Shown here in pieces: positions 1 to 9,318 of a stretch of DNA of 64,000 bases. The stretch is from Bacteroidota bacterium (GTDB lineage: Bacteria > Bacteroidota > Bacteroidia > NS11-12g > UBA955), in contig VGFS01000008.1 in assembly GCA_016868785.1 (NCBI GenBank), forward strand, positions 1 to 64,000, in the 5' to 3' direction. The notes under the pieces are model-generated. The model was not told the DNA's origin, ran no database searches, and saw only the letters and a list, made by a program, of their open reading frames with translations. A program made the translations under genes and the position numbers. The stretch's first letter is position 1. Every line of letters begins with the position of its first letter.

Positions 1-308
1 CCCAACGAAAACAGCGCCGTGAATACCCTCGGAATGAAAAAATCGGTTCCGAAATACCTTACCCACAACCACAAAAGCGTTTGTAAACCCGCTGGATGTC
101 CGTCAACCGCCACCCCGTTTTGAAGGTGGTCGTGCCAGTTGCTGGCCTGCATCGCCCTAAAAATCGCGCTAAGCTCGTCATACCCCCATGCCATAGAATC
201 AATGTCCCAAAACCGCAGCAAAAAAATCTCCCCTACCAACAGCAGCCAACCCCATTGAAACCATTTTGGGGTTTGAGAAAATGAATCTCTGTGTCGCGCC
301 AAAAACAT
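1..308 (-). CDS. Glycosyltransferase family 39 / dolichyl-P-mannose mannosyltransferase-like membrane protein, N-terminal part (partial, runs off the left edge)
   Basis: Manual reverse-strand translation from ATG at 308: MFLARHRDSFSQTPKWFQWGWLLLVGEIFLLRFWDIDSMAWGYDELSAIFRAMQASNWHDHLQNGVAVDGHPAGLQTLLWLWVRYFGTDFF. It has an N-terminal TM helix and the loop-1 acidic/DGHP pattern of GT39-like enzymes. The ORF track omits it because it is truncated. Confidence 0.6.
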   Translation of the reverse strand, partial: MFLARHRDSFSQTPKWFQWGWLLLVGEIFLLRFWDIDSMAWGYDELSAIFRAMQASNWHDHLQNGVAVDGHPAGLQTLLWLWVRYFGTDFFIPRVFTALFSL

Positions 309-311
309 GGG

Positions 312-1571
312 TTACGTCTTTTGCTTGGTTTTTTGCGCCGATGGAAACAAGATGTTATTCAATATCAACCGGTAACCCGGACTGTTGGGGTGTAAATTCA
401 AATCTGTGGGCGGTTCCCCTACAAAATGTTGGTAATCCTCCGGATCATGACCGCCGAAAAATGTCCACGTGCCTTTCCCCAATTCTCCATGGATGTATCG
501 CGCTTCGTTGAGGATTGCGTTTTCACCCATCACCAAAACATCGGAGCGAACCAAATGACTGCGATAGGCCGTGGTTTGTCCCATGAAACCCTTGATGGTA
601 CGGGTATGGTTCTGACACAATATGCTTGGAATCAAATCCCATTTGGCAGAGTAGTCGAACAAAGTAAATAGGTCTTCTTCTTCCCGTACCCTGCGCTGCA
701 CGGGGTCTACATCGATGTTGCTAAATTCATAGTACATGGGATCTTCGATGAGGGTAAAATCTTTGAAGGCAATGCATTTGTCGTAATCCAACTTCTCTCG
801 GGCTCGGCTGTCTGCGGGAGTTCCATCAAAGACGGACTCACAAATGTCGGTCTCTGCGGCAGCCATCGCAATGTCATAGGTGTCGGTTGCGCTGCACATG
901 GCAAACAAAAATCCACCGCCCAACATGAAATCGCGAATTTTCATTATCACCGCTCGCTTCAGTTCGCGGGCAGAGCCATAGCCATGCTTTTTGGCCATAG
1001 TTTCGGCCTCGGCCACCTCGGCCAAATACCATGGGGCAGAATGGTAGCTGGAGTAAAATTTCCCAAACTGACCGGTGAAATCTTCATGATGCAGGTGCAA
1101 CCAATCATACTCGAGCAACTTGCCGCCAAGTACCTCATCATCAAAGACAACATCGTAAGGGATTTCGGCATAGGTCAATACCAACGTAACGGCATCGTCC
1201 CATGGTTGCTTTGTTTTGGGCGAATACACAGCAATTTTTGGGGCGTTCAGCAGTTTTACCGCATTCATGTTGGCACTGGGATTCTGAATTTCCGTGAGAA
1301 TGGCGTTTGCAGCACCGTCTGTAATAGTTTCATAGGAGATGCCACGAACCTTGCATTCTTTTTCGGCTGCGGCGGAATAGGGAAACATGAAACTGCCCCC
1401 CTGATAGTTCAATAGCCACTGAACTTCTTGCTTTTGGTTCAGTAACCAATAGGCCAGACCGTAAGATTTAAGGTGGTTTTTCTGGGATTCATCCATCGGA
1501 ACCAACAGCTGTGATGCCGATCCAATCTGCGCTAATAAGAAAACAAAACAGAAAATCGCTGTCCTAACCAT
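312..1571 (-). CDS. Secreted conserved Bacteroidota protein, of the family usually labelled 'asparagine synthetase B'
   Basis: 419-aa ORF with signal peptide (MVRTAIFCFVFLLAQIGSAS) followed by LLVPMDESQKNHLKSYGLAYWLL; ends 3 nt before the GT39-like start. Confidence 0.6.
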   Translation of the reverse strand: MVRTAIFCFVFLLAQIGSASQLLVPMDESQKNHLKSYGLAYWLLNQKQEVQWLLNYQGGSFMFPYSAAAEKECKVRGISYETITDGAANAILTEIQNPSANMNAVKLLNAPKIAVYSPKTKQPWDDAVTLVLTYAEIPYDVVFDDEVLGGKLLEYDWLHLHHEDFTGQFGKFYSSYHSAPWYLAEVAEAETMAKKHGYGSARELKRAVIMKIRDFMLGGGFLFAMCSATDTYDIAMAAAETDICESVFDGTPADSRAREKLDYDKCIAFKDFTLIEDPMYYEFSNIDVDPVQRRVREEEDLFTLFDYSAKWDLIPSILCQNHTRTIKGFMGQTTAYRSHLVRSDVLVMGENAILNEARYIHGELGKGTWTFFGGHDPEDYQHFVGEPPTDLNLHPNSPGYRLILNNILFPSAQKTKQKT

Positions 1572-1900
1572 GCCAATAATATCCCAAAGATAAGCGATGT
1601 TAGGCCATAAATGACGGCCAAGCGATATTCTTGATGTTCACAATATTGAATGATTTCAATGACCAAACCACTGAAAGTGGATAATCCACCCAAGAGGCCA
1701 GTAAATAGAAGCAATCGCCAAAAATCACTACTAATCTTTGGGTAAATGGTGCCGATAAGCAGGCAGGCAGCCATATTAACTAAAAAGGTGCCCCAAGAGA
1801 ATTGATGGGGAACAAAAGGTATTTTTAGGATAAACAGCCATCTAAATAAACTCCCCAAAGCCCCGCCAACCAAAACAGCCAATAAATTCGCAAATTGCAT
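1532..1900 (-). CDS. crcB: Fluoride channel CrcB/FluC
   Basis: 122 aa, four hydrophobic segments, GGALGSLFRW, GTFLVNMAACLLIG and GLLGGLSTFSGL motifs; overlaps the downstream gene by 40 nt. Confidence 0.85.
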   Translation of the reverse strand: MQFANLLAVLVGGALGSLFRWLFILKIPFVPHQFSWGTFLVNMAACLLIGTIYPKISSDFWRLLLFTGLLGGLSTFSGLVIEIIQYCEHQEYRLAVIYGLTSLIFGILLAWLGQRFSVLFSY

Positions 1901-1936
1901 GCTACGAAGTTACTAAACCCCATTAATTTTGTGGTG

Positions 1937-2638
1937 ATGATTGTGGCAATTAAATCGGTTAAAAATCTATCGGATAGGGTAAAAGTATTCGAATTGGAAT
2001 TGCCAGAAGCCGTGGTGTTTACTGCCGGACAGTTTGTTATCGTCAAGGCGCAAGTAGGGGGTGAGCGTATTGAACGGAGTTATTCCATTGCCAATGAAAA
2101 CGCAGGGGAAGCCCAGCATATCGAACTGTGCATTGCCTTGAATCCCTTAGGGAAAATGTCGCCCCATTTATTTGGTTTATCAGCGGGCGCAGCGTTGGAA
2201 ATTTCGTTGCCACAGGGTGGTTTTGTGTTGCGCGATGCCGCAATAGAGGTGCCCACAATCTTCGTATGTACCGGTACAGGGGTGGCGCCATTCCGGTCAA
2301 TGATCTCATCGAAATTGGAGGAAACCCGCGAATCGATGGTGTATTTGGTGATGGGAAACCGGGCGTCTACTGACATGCTATACCACCAGCAATGGATGGA
2401 TTTGCAATTGCAGCAGCCTAGATTCCGCTATTTGCCAACGCTGAGTAGGGGGGATGGCCAGGAAAAAGGGGTGTTGGCGGGGTATGTACACGCGCATTAC
2501 AGCGAAATTGTAAAAGCCAATCCGGAGGTACAGGTTTATGTGTGCGGTTGGGAGGTGATGTGTAAGGAGGCCCGACAGCGATTGAAAGACATGGGATTAA
2601 CCCGCAGGCAGTATTTTTTTGAGCAATACGATGGTTGA
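1937..2638 (+). CDS. Ferredoxin-NADP reductase-like FAD/NAD(P)-binding oxidoreductase
   Basis: RSYSIAN FAD motif, GTGVAPFRSM nucleotide-binding motif, YVCGWEVMCKEA C-terminus. The ORF opens at 1895; the internal ATG at 1937 is preferred because it lies just after a TAATTTTG -7 element. Confidence 0.8.
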   Translation: MIVAIKSVKNLSDRVKVFELELPEAVVFTAGQFVIVKAQVGGERIERSYSIANENAGEAQHIELCIALNPLGKMSPHLFGLSAGAALEISLPQGGFVLRDAAIEVPTIFVCTGTGVAPFRSMISSKLEETRESMVYLVMGNRASTDMLYHQQWMDLQLQQPRFRYLPTLSRGDGQEKGVLAGYVHAHYSEIVKANPEVQVYVCGWEVMCKEARQRLKDMGLTRRQYFFEQYDG

Positions 2639-2777
2639 GGAGTCGATTTTGGGCAAATAATTTTTTTGCTTTCGATTTTTCCCTTAATATTGCGATGTAG
2701 TTCGGATTTGCGCATCAGCAAACCTTGGAATTTCCCCTACTTTATTGCATCAGATTTTTTGAATACGAATATTTTTT

Positions 2778-4496
2778 ATGGCCGATAAACCGGATTTCTC
2801 TAAAATGAGCGTGGGTGATTTGCGTACCCTTGCCGACAACCTCCAAATTGACAACACCGCCAAAATGAAAAAGGGCGATTTAATAGCCGCCATTGAAATG
2901 TCGGCCTCTAGCAGCAATGCTGCCAATGGGGCGTCGCCCGCTGCTGACGCAGGTGAGCGCCGAGGCCGTCGTCCACGCAAAGCAAACAGCGAAAACGAAG
3001 GCGATGGAACAACCGCTGAAAATTCGGATGGTGCTGAGCATTCAGTTACTGAGAGTGGGGTAGACAAACCCGCTGTGCAGCCGCAACCCTTCCAACGTCA
3101 TCGCGAATCGGGAGAAGGAGCAGAGCCGCGCAACAATCGACCTTTAAATAATGGTAAAAACGGCAGAGGGCCGCGCGAGCAGCGCGAGCCGCTTGAAAAC
3201 CGCGAGGGCAGAGATCAACGCGAACCCCGCAACGGTCGCGAAAACCGCGAACCCCGCGAACCCCGCGAGAATCGTGAACCCCGCGAAAGTGTAGAAAACA
3301 AAGAAACCGTGCCAAAGCCCGAACCCGCCCTGTCGGCAGAAGAAAAACGCCGCAGAGAAGCCCTCGCCCTCTTTACAGAAATGGAAGGGGTGGTGAGTAC
3401 CCAAGGTGTGCTCGAAACCGTGCCCGATGGATACGGATTCCTCCGCTCCCCAGACTATAACTACGTAGCATCCCCCGATGATGTATACATCCCCGGCTTC
3501 ATGATTAAGCAAAATGGTCTGAAAACCGGTGATACCGTGCGCGGAACCATCCGCCCGCCCAAAGAAAATGAAAAGTATTTCTGCTTGGTGAAAATAGAAA
3601 GCGTCAATGGTAGAACCCCCGAAGAAGTGCGCGATCGCGTGGCCTTCGAACACCTCACGCCCCTGTTCCCCGATGAGAAATTGAATTTGTGCGATAGCGC
3701 CTCCAACTACCCCAACCGAATCATCGATTTGATATCGCCCATCGGAAAAGGACAGCGAGGCCTGATTGTGGCCCAGCCAAAAACAGGTAAAACATGGTTG
3801 CTGAAAGGCATCGCCAACGCCATCGCCAAAAACCACCCCGAGGTGTATATGATTATCTTGCTGATCGATGAACGTCCGGAAGAAGTGACCGACATGGCTC
3901 GTAGTGTGCGCGCCGAAGTCGTGGCTTCAACCTTCGACGAACCCGCCGATAAGCACGTGAAATTGACCAATATGGTGCTGGAAAAAGCCAAGCGATTGGT
4001 GGAATGTGGTCATGATGTGGTGATTCTGCTCGACTCAATCACGCGTTTGGCCCGCGCATTCAACACCGTTCAGCCTGCCTCAGGTAAGATATTGTCGGGC
4101 GGAGTCGATGCCAATGCCCTACACAAACCCAAGCGATTCTTTGGTGCTGCCAGAAACATCGAAGGGGGCGGATCGCTGACAATCATCGCAACTGCTTTGA
4201 CAGATACAGGGTCTAAGATGGACGAAGTGATTTTCGAAGAATTCAAAGGTACCGGTAACATGGAATTGCAGTTGGATCGCAAACTATCGAACAAGCGCAT
4301 TTTCCCTGCCATCGATATTTTGAGCTCGAGTACCCGTCGCGACGATTTATTGGTAGACAAAGTAACCAACCAAAGGATGTGGGTGTTGAGAAACCACTTG
4401 GCAGATATGAATTCAGAAGAAGCCATGAACACCTTCTTGAAGTACATGCAAAATACCAAAGACAACAACGAGTTTTTGGTGAGTATGAACCGCTAA
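2778..4496 (+). CDS. rho: Transcription termination factor Rho with long disordered Arg/Glu/Asn-rich insert
   Basis: N-terminal Rho SAP-like domain, RNA-binding domain ([28 protein letters not shown]), Walker A ([11 protein letters not shown]), Walker B, C-terminal Rho motifs. Confidence 0.97.
   Translation: MADKPDFSKMSVGDLRTLADNLQIDNTAKMKKGDLIAAIEMSASSSNAANGASPAADAGERRGRRPRKANSENEGDGTTAENSDGAEHSVTESGVDKPAVQPQPFQRHRESGEGAEPRNNRPLNNGKNGRGPREQREPLENREGRDQREPRNGRENREPREPRENREPRESVENKETVPKPEPALSAEEKRRREALALFTEMEGVVSTQGVLETVPDGYGFLRSPDYNYVASPDDVYIPGFMIKQNGLKTGDTVRGTIRPPKENEKYFCLVKIESVNGRTPEEVRDRVAFEHLTPLFPDEKLNLCDSASNYPNRIIDLISPIGKGQRGLIVAQPKTGKTWLLKGIANAIAKNHPEVYMIILLIDERPEEVTDMARSVRAEVVASTFDEPADKHVKLTNMVLEKAKRLVECGHDVVILLDSITRLARAFNTVQPASGKILSGGVDANALHKPKRFFGAARNIEGGGSLTIIATALTDTGSKMDEVIFEEFKGTGNMELQLDRKLSNKRIFPAIDILSSSTRRDDLLVDKVTNQRMWVLRNHLADMNSEEAMNTFLKYMQNTKDNNEFLVSMNR
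3171..3291 (+). repeat. Imperfect tandem repeat (cgcgaacccc units) coding for (N/P)REPRE repeats inside rho
   Basis: Repeated cgcgaacccc/cgcgaaaac units encode [38 protein letters not shown]. Confidence 0.85.
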
Positions 4497-4782
4497 TTCA
4501 ACGTTTTTGGCAGATTTCCGCCGCTTTGAAACGGTTGTTGAGTGTAACATGCGGTGCAAAAGTTCATACAAATGGTAATTGTGTACTTGGTCTGCGATTG
4601 TGATGGTGGGTAAGTGATAAAATTCCATGCATAGCAAGTGATTGTATTTTAGGTTTTTGTGGCGGTTTTTGGGTGTTACTATGTGGAGGTGTCCTCAAAT
4701 TGGAAACTTGTTAAAAAAAATGTGCAAAACCCATGAACATAGAAGGGATTTCTGTTGTTTTTTTGGACAAATTATTTGAGAG

Positions 4783-5118
4783 ATGGACAAGCCCAAAGTT
4801 GTCATTGAGTATAACAAGTTGTCAGCGGAACTGCTCGACTTGTTTGATGAGACCTACCCAACAGGCGTAACCGGAAAAACGGTGCGTTATCCCAATTCAA
4901 AAGGTGAGATTGTAACCGCGGTACGTTTGGATACGGAAGACACCAGTTATTTGGTGAAGTTGAGTACCCGTGCCAAGGAAATTCTCACAGAAGAAGATTT
5001 GGATGCGTTGATTCGTACGTCTACGAAATCCAAAGATGCGGACGATGAAGAGGAAGCGGAGGAAGAAGAAGAGGAAGAAGAAGATCCCCGCAAATCATCC
5101 ATAGAAGACGAAGACTAA
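4783..5118 (+). CDS. Small conserved Bacteroidota protein with polyacidic C-terminal tail (homologues sometimes labelled 'DNA primase')
   Basis: 111 aa; folded N-terminal half (KVVIEYNKLSAELLDLFDETYP...AVRLDTEDTSYLVKLS) and a DADDEEEAEEEEEEEEDPR tail. Confidence 0.6.
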   Translation: MDKPKVVIEYNKLSAELLDLFDETYPTGVTGKTVRYPNSKGEIVTAVRLDTEDTSYLVKLSTRAKEILTEEDLDALIRTSTKSKDADDEEEAEEEEEEEEDPRKSSIEDED

Positions 5119-5129
5119 TATCGCAGAAG

Positions 5130-5516
5130 ATGGTTACTGAAATAACTCACAACATCAAAGTGTCTGTGGAGTGCGTTTTTAGCAGCCAACATAGCTCTGT
5201 TCTTCAAAATCAATTCGCCTTTTTTTACCACATTACCATTGAAAATCTGGGAGATTTTTCGGTGCGATTGTTGCGCCGGAAATGGATCATCGTGGATGCT
5301 CATGGTTCGGAGCGACAGGTAGAAGGCGAGGGTGTGGTAGGGGTTCAGCCCAGCATACCGCCTGCCGATCAGCATGAATATACGAGTTCTTGCATGCTGA
5401 GTACCCCTTTTGGGGTGATGTGCGGGAATTACACCTTCGAGCGATTAATGGATGGTCAATTGTTTGCCGTTTCCATTCCCGAGTTTAAGTTGGAAGTGCC
5501 CTATCTGTTGAGTTAA
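5130..5516 (+). CDS. apaG: ApaG family protein
   Basis: 128 aa with FFYHITIENLG, LLRRKWIIVDAHG, VEGEGVVGVQPSIPP and GNYTFERLMDGQLFAVSIPEF, the ApaG fingerprint. Confidence 0.92.
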   Translation: MVTEITHNIKVSVECVFSSQHSSVLQNQFAFFYHITIENLGDFSVRLLRRKWIIVDAHGSERQVEGEGVVGVQPSIPPADQHEYTSSCMLSTPFGVMCGNYTFERLMDGQLFAVSIPEFKLEVPYLLS

Positions 5517-5518
5517 CA

Positions 5519-5549
5519 TTGGCAAAGCGGGATCGCCTGCCTATCTTTG
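5519..5549 (+). promoter_or_regulatory. Bacteroidota-type promoter TTG-N20-TATCTTTG for the SDR gene
   Basis: TTG 5519-5521, 20-nt spacer, TATCTTTG 5542-5549, ATG at 5554. Confidence 0.65.
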
Positions 5550-5553
5550 ATTC

Positions 5554-6258
5554 ATGAATTGCAATGTGGTTGTTACCGGTGCAAGCCGTGGAATTGGATT
5601 TGCTGTGGCAAAGCGGTTTGCTTCGGAAGGACATCATTTGTTGATCATCGCCAGAAATGCCGGTGATTTGGATAAAGCAAAAGCAGCATTAGAACAAGCG
5701 GGTGCTGCCAGTGTAAAGGCCATCGCCGCCGATTTGTCATCGCCCCAAGCCATTGCAGTGTGTGTAGACCAGGTTTTGGCGCATTTTGCCCAAATTCATG
5801 TTTTGGTGAACAATGCGGGGTTGTTTTTAGGAGGTACGATGATGGAGGAAGAAGCGGGGCAGTTTCAACATTTGATCAATACCAATGTGATTTCAGCGTA
5901 CGAAATGACACGCGGATTGTGGTCGTGCATGAAAGGCGTTAACAAAGCTCACGTATTCAATATGTGCAGCATCGCGAGTATCACCGCCTACGCCGCAGGT
6001 GGCAGTTATTCCGTAGCGAAATTTGCGCTGATGGGATTCTCCAAGTCGCTGCGATTGGAAGGGATGCCCCACGGAATCAGGGTGAGTGCCGTATTGCCTG
6101 GTGCTACTTTGACCGATAGTTGGGCGGGTGTGGATTTGCCACCCTCAAGATTCATGGATCCAAACGATGTAGCTGAAGCCATTTTTACCGCGTTTTCTAT
6201 CAATGAACACACCGTGATGGAGGAAGTTTTGCTCCGTCCCATTCTCGGAGATATCTGA
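5554..6258 (+). CDS. SDR family NAD(P)-dependent oxidoreductase
   Basis: TGASRGIG cofactor motif, NNAG, S-YxxxK (YSVAK) catalytic motif. Confidence 0.92.
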   Translation: MNCNVVVTGASRGIGFAVAKRFASEGHHLLIIARNAGDLDKAKAALEQAGAASVKAIAADLSSPQAIAVCVDQVLAHFAQIHVLVNNAGLFLGGTMMEEEAGQFQHLINTNVISAYEMTRGLWSCMKGVNKAHVFNMCSIASITAYAAGGSYSVAKFALMGFSKSLRLEGMPHGIRVSAVLPGATLTDSWAGVDLPPSRFMDPNDVAEAIFTAFSINEHTVMEEVLLRPILGDI

Positions 6259-6334
6259 TTGAGTAGGGTGGGATCGGGATATTGACATTTTATTGTCATG
6301 GTCAATTATCATAGGGGATTTCTCCGTTTTTTCT

Positions 6335-6342
6335 TATATTTG
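6335..6342 (+). promoter_or_regulatory. -7 element TATATTTG upstream of the T9SS cargo gene
   Basis: Exact TAnnTTTG match 20 nt before the ATG at 6363; no clear -33 TTG at standard spacing. Confidence 0.4.
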
Positions 6343-6362
6343 CGTTACGAGAATTTAATAAA

Positions 6363-7721
6363 ATGAAAAAATCATTACTTTCATTGGTTGCGATGTTGGG
6401 ATTGACAACAGCTGCCATGGCTCAGGCCTCCGGTTTCGATGTGCCCAAAGAGCAGAAGAACATCAAGGTAAACAAAACTTCCTACGTGTTGAAAGACAAG
6501 ACGTTGACGCCTACACGTCGTGCAGGAAGCTACGGCAACTGGTACAATTTTACCGCTGCCTACGAGGAAAACGAATTGTTGGGTCAGACATTGAGTGGGT
6601 TTGTAAACTTCATCCAACCCGATACCAACTTGTACATGGTTTACAGCGATGGTGCCAAGCTTAAATTGGGTTTCCACATCGTAGGTACAACCTTCGATCC
6701 CAAAGATTCTGCTTTCTTGAACAAAGCGGAAGTATTGACGCGTTACAACCCATATACAGTTGATACATTGGCTTTCACTCAGTTTTACATCCGTCAGGTT
6801 GACCAAGTAAACGTGGGTGGTAAAATGGTTGACGTTGTGGATACTGTTTACGTTCAGTATTTTAACATCACCGGTATTAAGCCAGGTGGATACACTTTGC
6901 AAAGCAACCCCGGTGTAACTTACCGTTATGCAACTCCTGCTATCGATAAGTTGTCATACAAGTCTTTGTTAAACAGCGCTGCTGTGAAAACCGATACATT
7001 GTTGTTGACCAAAGAATTTGCCGATAGTATGATTCTTGAAAATGGTACGCCCAAGTCATTCATCGGACGCACATTTGCTTCAACCCCCAATGTTACCACA
7101 AGATCTACCAACGGTGCTGATGGTACTACTAACTTGTTTGCCTACAGCGTATTGTACCGCCCTATGATCAAAGCAACTTTGGGTGATACAGGACTGGCTT
7201 ACAACGGTTCTATCGTATTCAAGAAGTACAACATGTACGGTTTACGTTTGGGTTCTTTGGATGGTCACGACCAATTGATAACTTCTAGCAACAAAATCAA
7301 CAACATGTTCGTAACCAACTTTCAAGTTCGTTATGGTCAAACATTGTTTGGTTTCCTGAAATCATACTTGCCAGGTACAGTATTCGGAAATACCATTTTC
7401 TTCCCTAGTGCAGTGCACATCACCACACCAAACTTGTCTAACAAGAATGTTGTTGCTGGTTTGTTAGGTGTTCAGGTTTATCCTAACCCCGTAGCCACTA
7501 ACGCTTCAGCAGATGTAGTATTCGAATTGACTGCTCCTTCAGCAGTGAAAGCGGTTGTTACTGATTTGAACGGTCGTGCTGTTAGTGCTACCGCTTCTGT
7601 AAACTGCATTGCAGGTCATAACGCCATCTCTGTAAGCACTCAAGGCCTGTCAAAAGGTATCTACATGGTAACCGTTGAGAGCAATTTGGGTCGCATGAGC
7701 AGCAAATTGACAGTAAACTAA
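6363..7721 (+). CDS. Secreted protein with T9SS type A C-terminal sorting domain
   Basis: Signal peptide; C-terminal VYPNPVATNASADVVFEL...GLSKGIYMVTVESNLGRMSSKLTVN. Confidence 0.85.
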   Translation: MKKSLLSLVAMLGLTTAAMAQASGFDVPKEQKNIKVNKTSYVLKDKTLTPTRRAGSYGNWYNFTAAYEENELLGQTLSGFVNFIQPDTNLYMVYSDGAKLKLGFHIVGTTFDPKDSAFLNKAEVLTRYNPYTVDTLAFTQFYIRQVDQVNVGGKMVDVVDTVYVQYFNITGIKPGGYTLQSNPGVTYRYATPAIDKLSYKSLLNSAAVKTDTLLLTKEFADSMILENGTPKSFIGRTFASTPNVTTRSTNGADGTTNLFAYSVLYRPMIKATLGDTGLAYNGSIVFKKYNMYGLRLGSLDGHDQLITSSNKINNMFVTNFQVRYGQTLFGFLKSYLPGTVFGNTIFFPSAVHITTPNLSNKNVVAGLLGVQVYPNPVATNASADVVFELTAPSAVKAVVTDLNGRAVSATASVNCIAGHNAISVSTQGLSKGIYMVTVESNLGRMSSKLTVN

Positions 7722-7743
7722 TTCTCTTAGGAATTATACAAGG

Positions 7744-7773
7744 AAAGAGCCGGGCATGCCCGGCTCTTTTTTT
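7744..7773 (+). terminator. Rho-independent terminator
   Basis: Perfect palindrome AAAGAGCCGGGCATGCCCGGCTCTTT (7744-7769) followed by a T tract. Confidence 0.92.
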
Positions 7774-7821
7774 ATCCCCTTATGCAATGAAATTTAGCAC
7801 GACATTTGCTATTGCCTACCT

Positions 7822-9315
7822 ATGAAAATGCGTTGTCTGTTCCCCCTTGTTGTGCTTGCCTTGGCGGCAGAAGCCTCTCATGCCCAAACATTTTTGGGAT
7901 TGCAAAACAGCAACTTCGCAGGCGTTCATAGCGTATACAGCAATCCGGCCTTGTTGACTTCCATGGCGTATAAACGACATGCGAATTTGTCAAGCTTCGG
8001 CCTAGATGTTAATAGCAACCTTGTAACCTTAACCGCCCCCTTTACTCCTTGGCAAGTAATAACTGGGAATGTGCCCGCGGCCTACCTCAACAGTAAAGGT
8101 AGGGTGGCCTGGAAAAATAGTTACTTACAGAGTTTTCCCGTAGGAAGTACTGGCTGGGCGCAAATGGGAACGGAATGGAGAGGTCCGGCCTATGCAAAGC
8201 GAATCGGACAGAAAATGGTTTGGGCAACCCACATTAGAACCCGAGCCAATGTGTCGATGCGAAACGTTTCTGATGCTACCTTGGCGTATGCACGGGAATT
8301 TATGGACAGTGGATTCAAACAAGTTGGTGGATTACAACTGCTGCAAACCGCAACCCATCCGCTTTCCCTTCAAGCCAATGCCTATCAAGAAGTGGGTGCT
8401 ACCTTGGCGGCTACCCTCATCGATGCCAAAAAATTCAAATTGTCGGCCGGAATTACCGGCAAATACCTGATGGGACTGGGGCATTTCTCTCTATTGTCTG
8501 AAGGTATGCAACTACAAGCCTACGGCAAAGATTCCATCGTCATTAACCACAGCCAATTTGATGTAGCCTATTCGGAATCTCAATTGTTTCAGCGTTTGTT
8601 GCAAGGGGTAGTGACGGGTGGACTTCCATCGCTACGCGATATCATGGGCAATGGATTTGGCATGGATCTAGGGATAACCCTGGAAGGTGGAAAAGGGGGG
8701 AGTATCGTACAGTTCAAAGACCGCTGGATGGGAGATCCTACCGTAAGGAATTATCAGTGGCGTATTGCGGCTTCTTTGATGGATTGGGGAAATGTGAGCT
8801 ACAAGAACCGATTGCGAACCTTTCACATGGGGAATGCGAATCCGGTTACGTTTAAAATGGATACGGCGTTTGTGACAGCGTTTGACCAAGGCAGTACAGA
8901 GGGCTTTGCGTATTTGGAGCAGTTCGCCAAGGATAACATGAGTTACAGTCAAGGTGCTCAAACCCAGCGCATCGCCATGCCCACCCAATTGCAAATTCAG
9001 GGCGATTTTCGACTGATGAGCCGCGTATATGCTTCATTTCTGTGGCAGCAGTCCTTGGTGTCAGCCCAAACCATGGGATTTAGGCAGGGTTCAGCACTCA
9101 TTGTAACCCCTCGCATTGAAACCAAATGGTTGGAAGTGGCTACGCCGCTCGGACTTACCCAAGATTATCGCAAGGGAAACATAGGGGCCTATTTAAGAGT
9201 AGGACCTGTGTTCTTGGGGTCCGATAATTTCCTCTCAAACCTGATGTTGAACAACATCAAAGGCGTGAATTTCTACTGTGGTGTAAGCAGCTCAATAGGG
9301 AAGTTTAGGAAGTAA
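7822..9315 (+). CDS. DUF5723-type outer-membrane beta-barrel protein
   Basis: Signal peptide, then TFLGLQNSNFAGVHSVYSNPALLTSMAYKRHANLSSFG, typical of Bacteroidota DUF5723 proteins. Confidence 0.7.
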   Translation: MKMRCLFPLVVLALAAEASHAQTFLGLQNSNFAGVHSVYSNPALLTSMAYKRHANLSSFGLDVNSNLVTLTAPFTPWQVITGNVPAAYLNSKGRVAWKNSYLQSFPVGSTGWAQMGTEWRGPAYAKRIGQKMVWATHIRTRANVSMRNVSDATLAYAREFMDSGFKQVGGLQLLQTATHPLSLQANAYQEVGATLAATLIDAKKFKLSAGITGKYLMGLGHFSLLSEGMQLQAYGKDSIVINHSQFDVAYSESQLFQRLLQGVVTGGLPSLRDIMGNGFGMDLGITLEGGKGGSIVQFKDRWMGDPTVRNYQWRIAASLMDWGNVSYKNRLRTFHMGNANPVTFKMDTAFVTAFDQGSTEGFAYLEQFAKDNMSYSQGAQTQRIAMPTQLQIQGDFRLMSRVYASFLWQQSLVSAQTMGFRQGSALIVTPRIETKWLEVATPLGLTQDYRKGNIGAYLRVGPVFLGSDNFLSNLMLNNIKGVNFYCGVSSSIGKFRK

Positions 9316-9318
9316 GGG

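Noticed and set aside
1937-2638. FNR-like protein as the missing PaaE
   Set aside because: Lacks the C-terminal 2Fe-2S ferredoxin domain of PaaE and is 42 kb away from the paa operon.
3171-3291. Possible CRISPR or intergenic tandem repeat
   Set aside because: Repeat is in frame within rho and codes for (N/P)REPRE units; no spacers.
3144-3836. 230-aa minus-strand ORF antisense to rho
   Set aside because: Shadow ORF of a strongly coding plus-strand gene; Gly/Phe/Ala-biased translation and no recognisable domain.
6282-6298. Inverted repeat TTGACATTTTATTGTCA upstream of the T9SS cargo gene
   Set aside because: Only short, AT-rich arms; not convincing as an operator without conservation data.
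6381-6902. 173-aa minus-strand ORF inside the T9SS cargo gene
   Set aside because: Overlaps a well-supported signal-peptide/T9SS gene; no domain signal.
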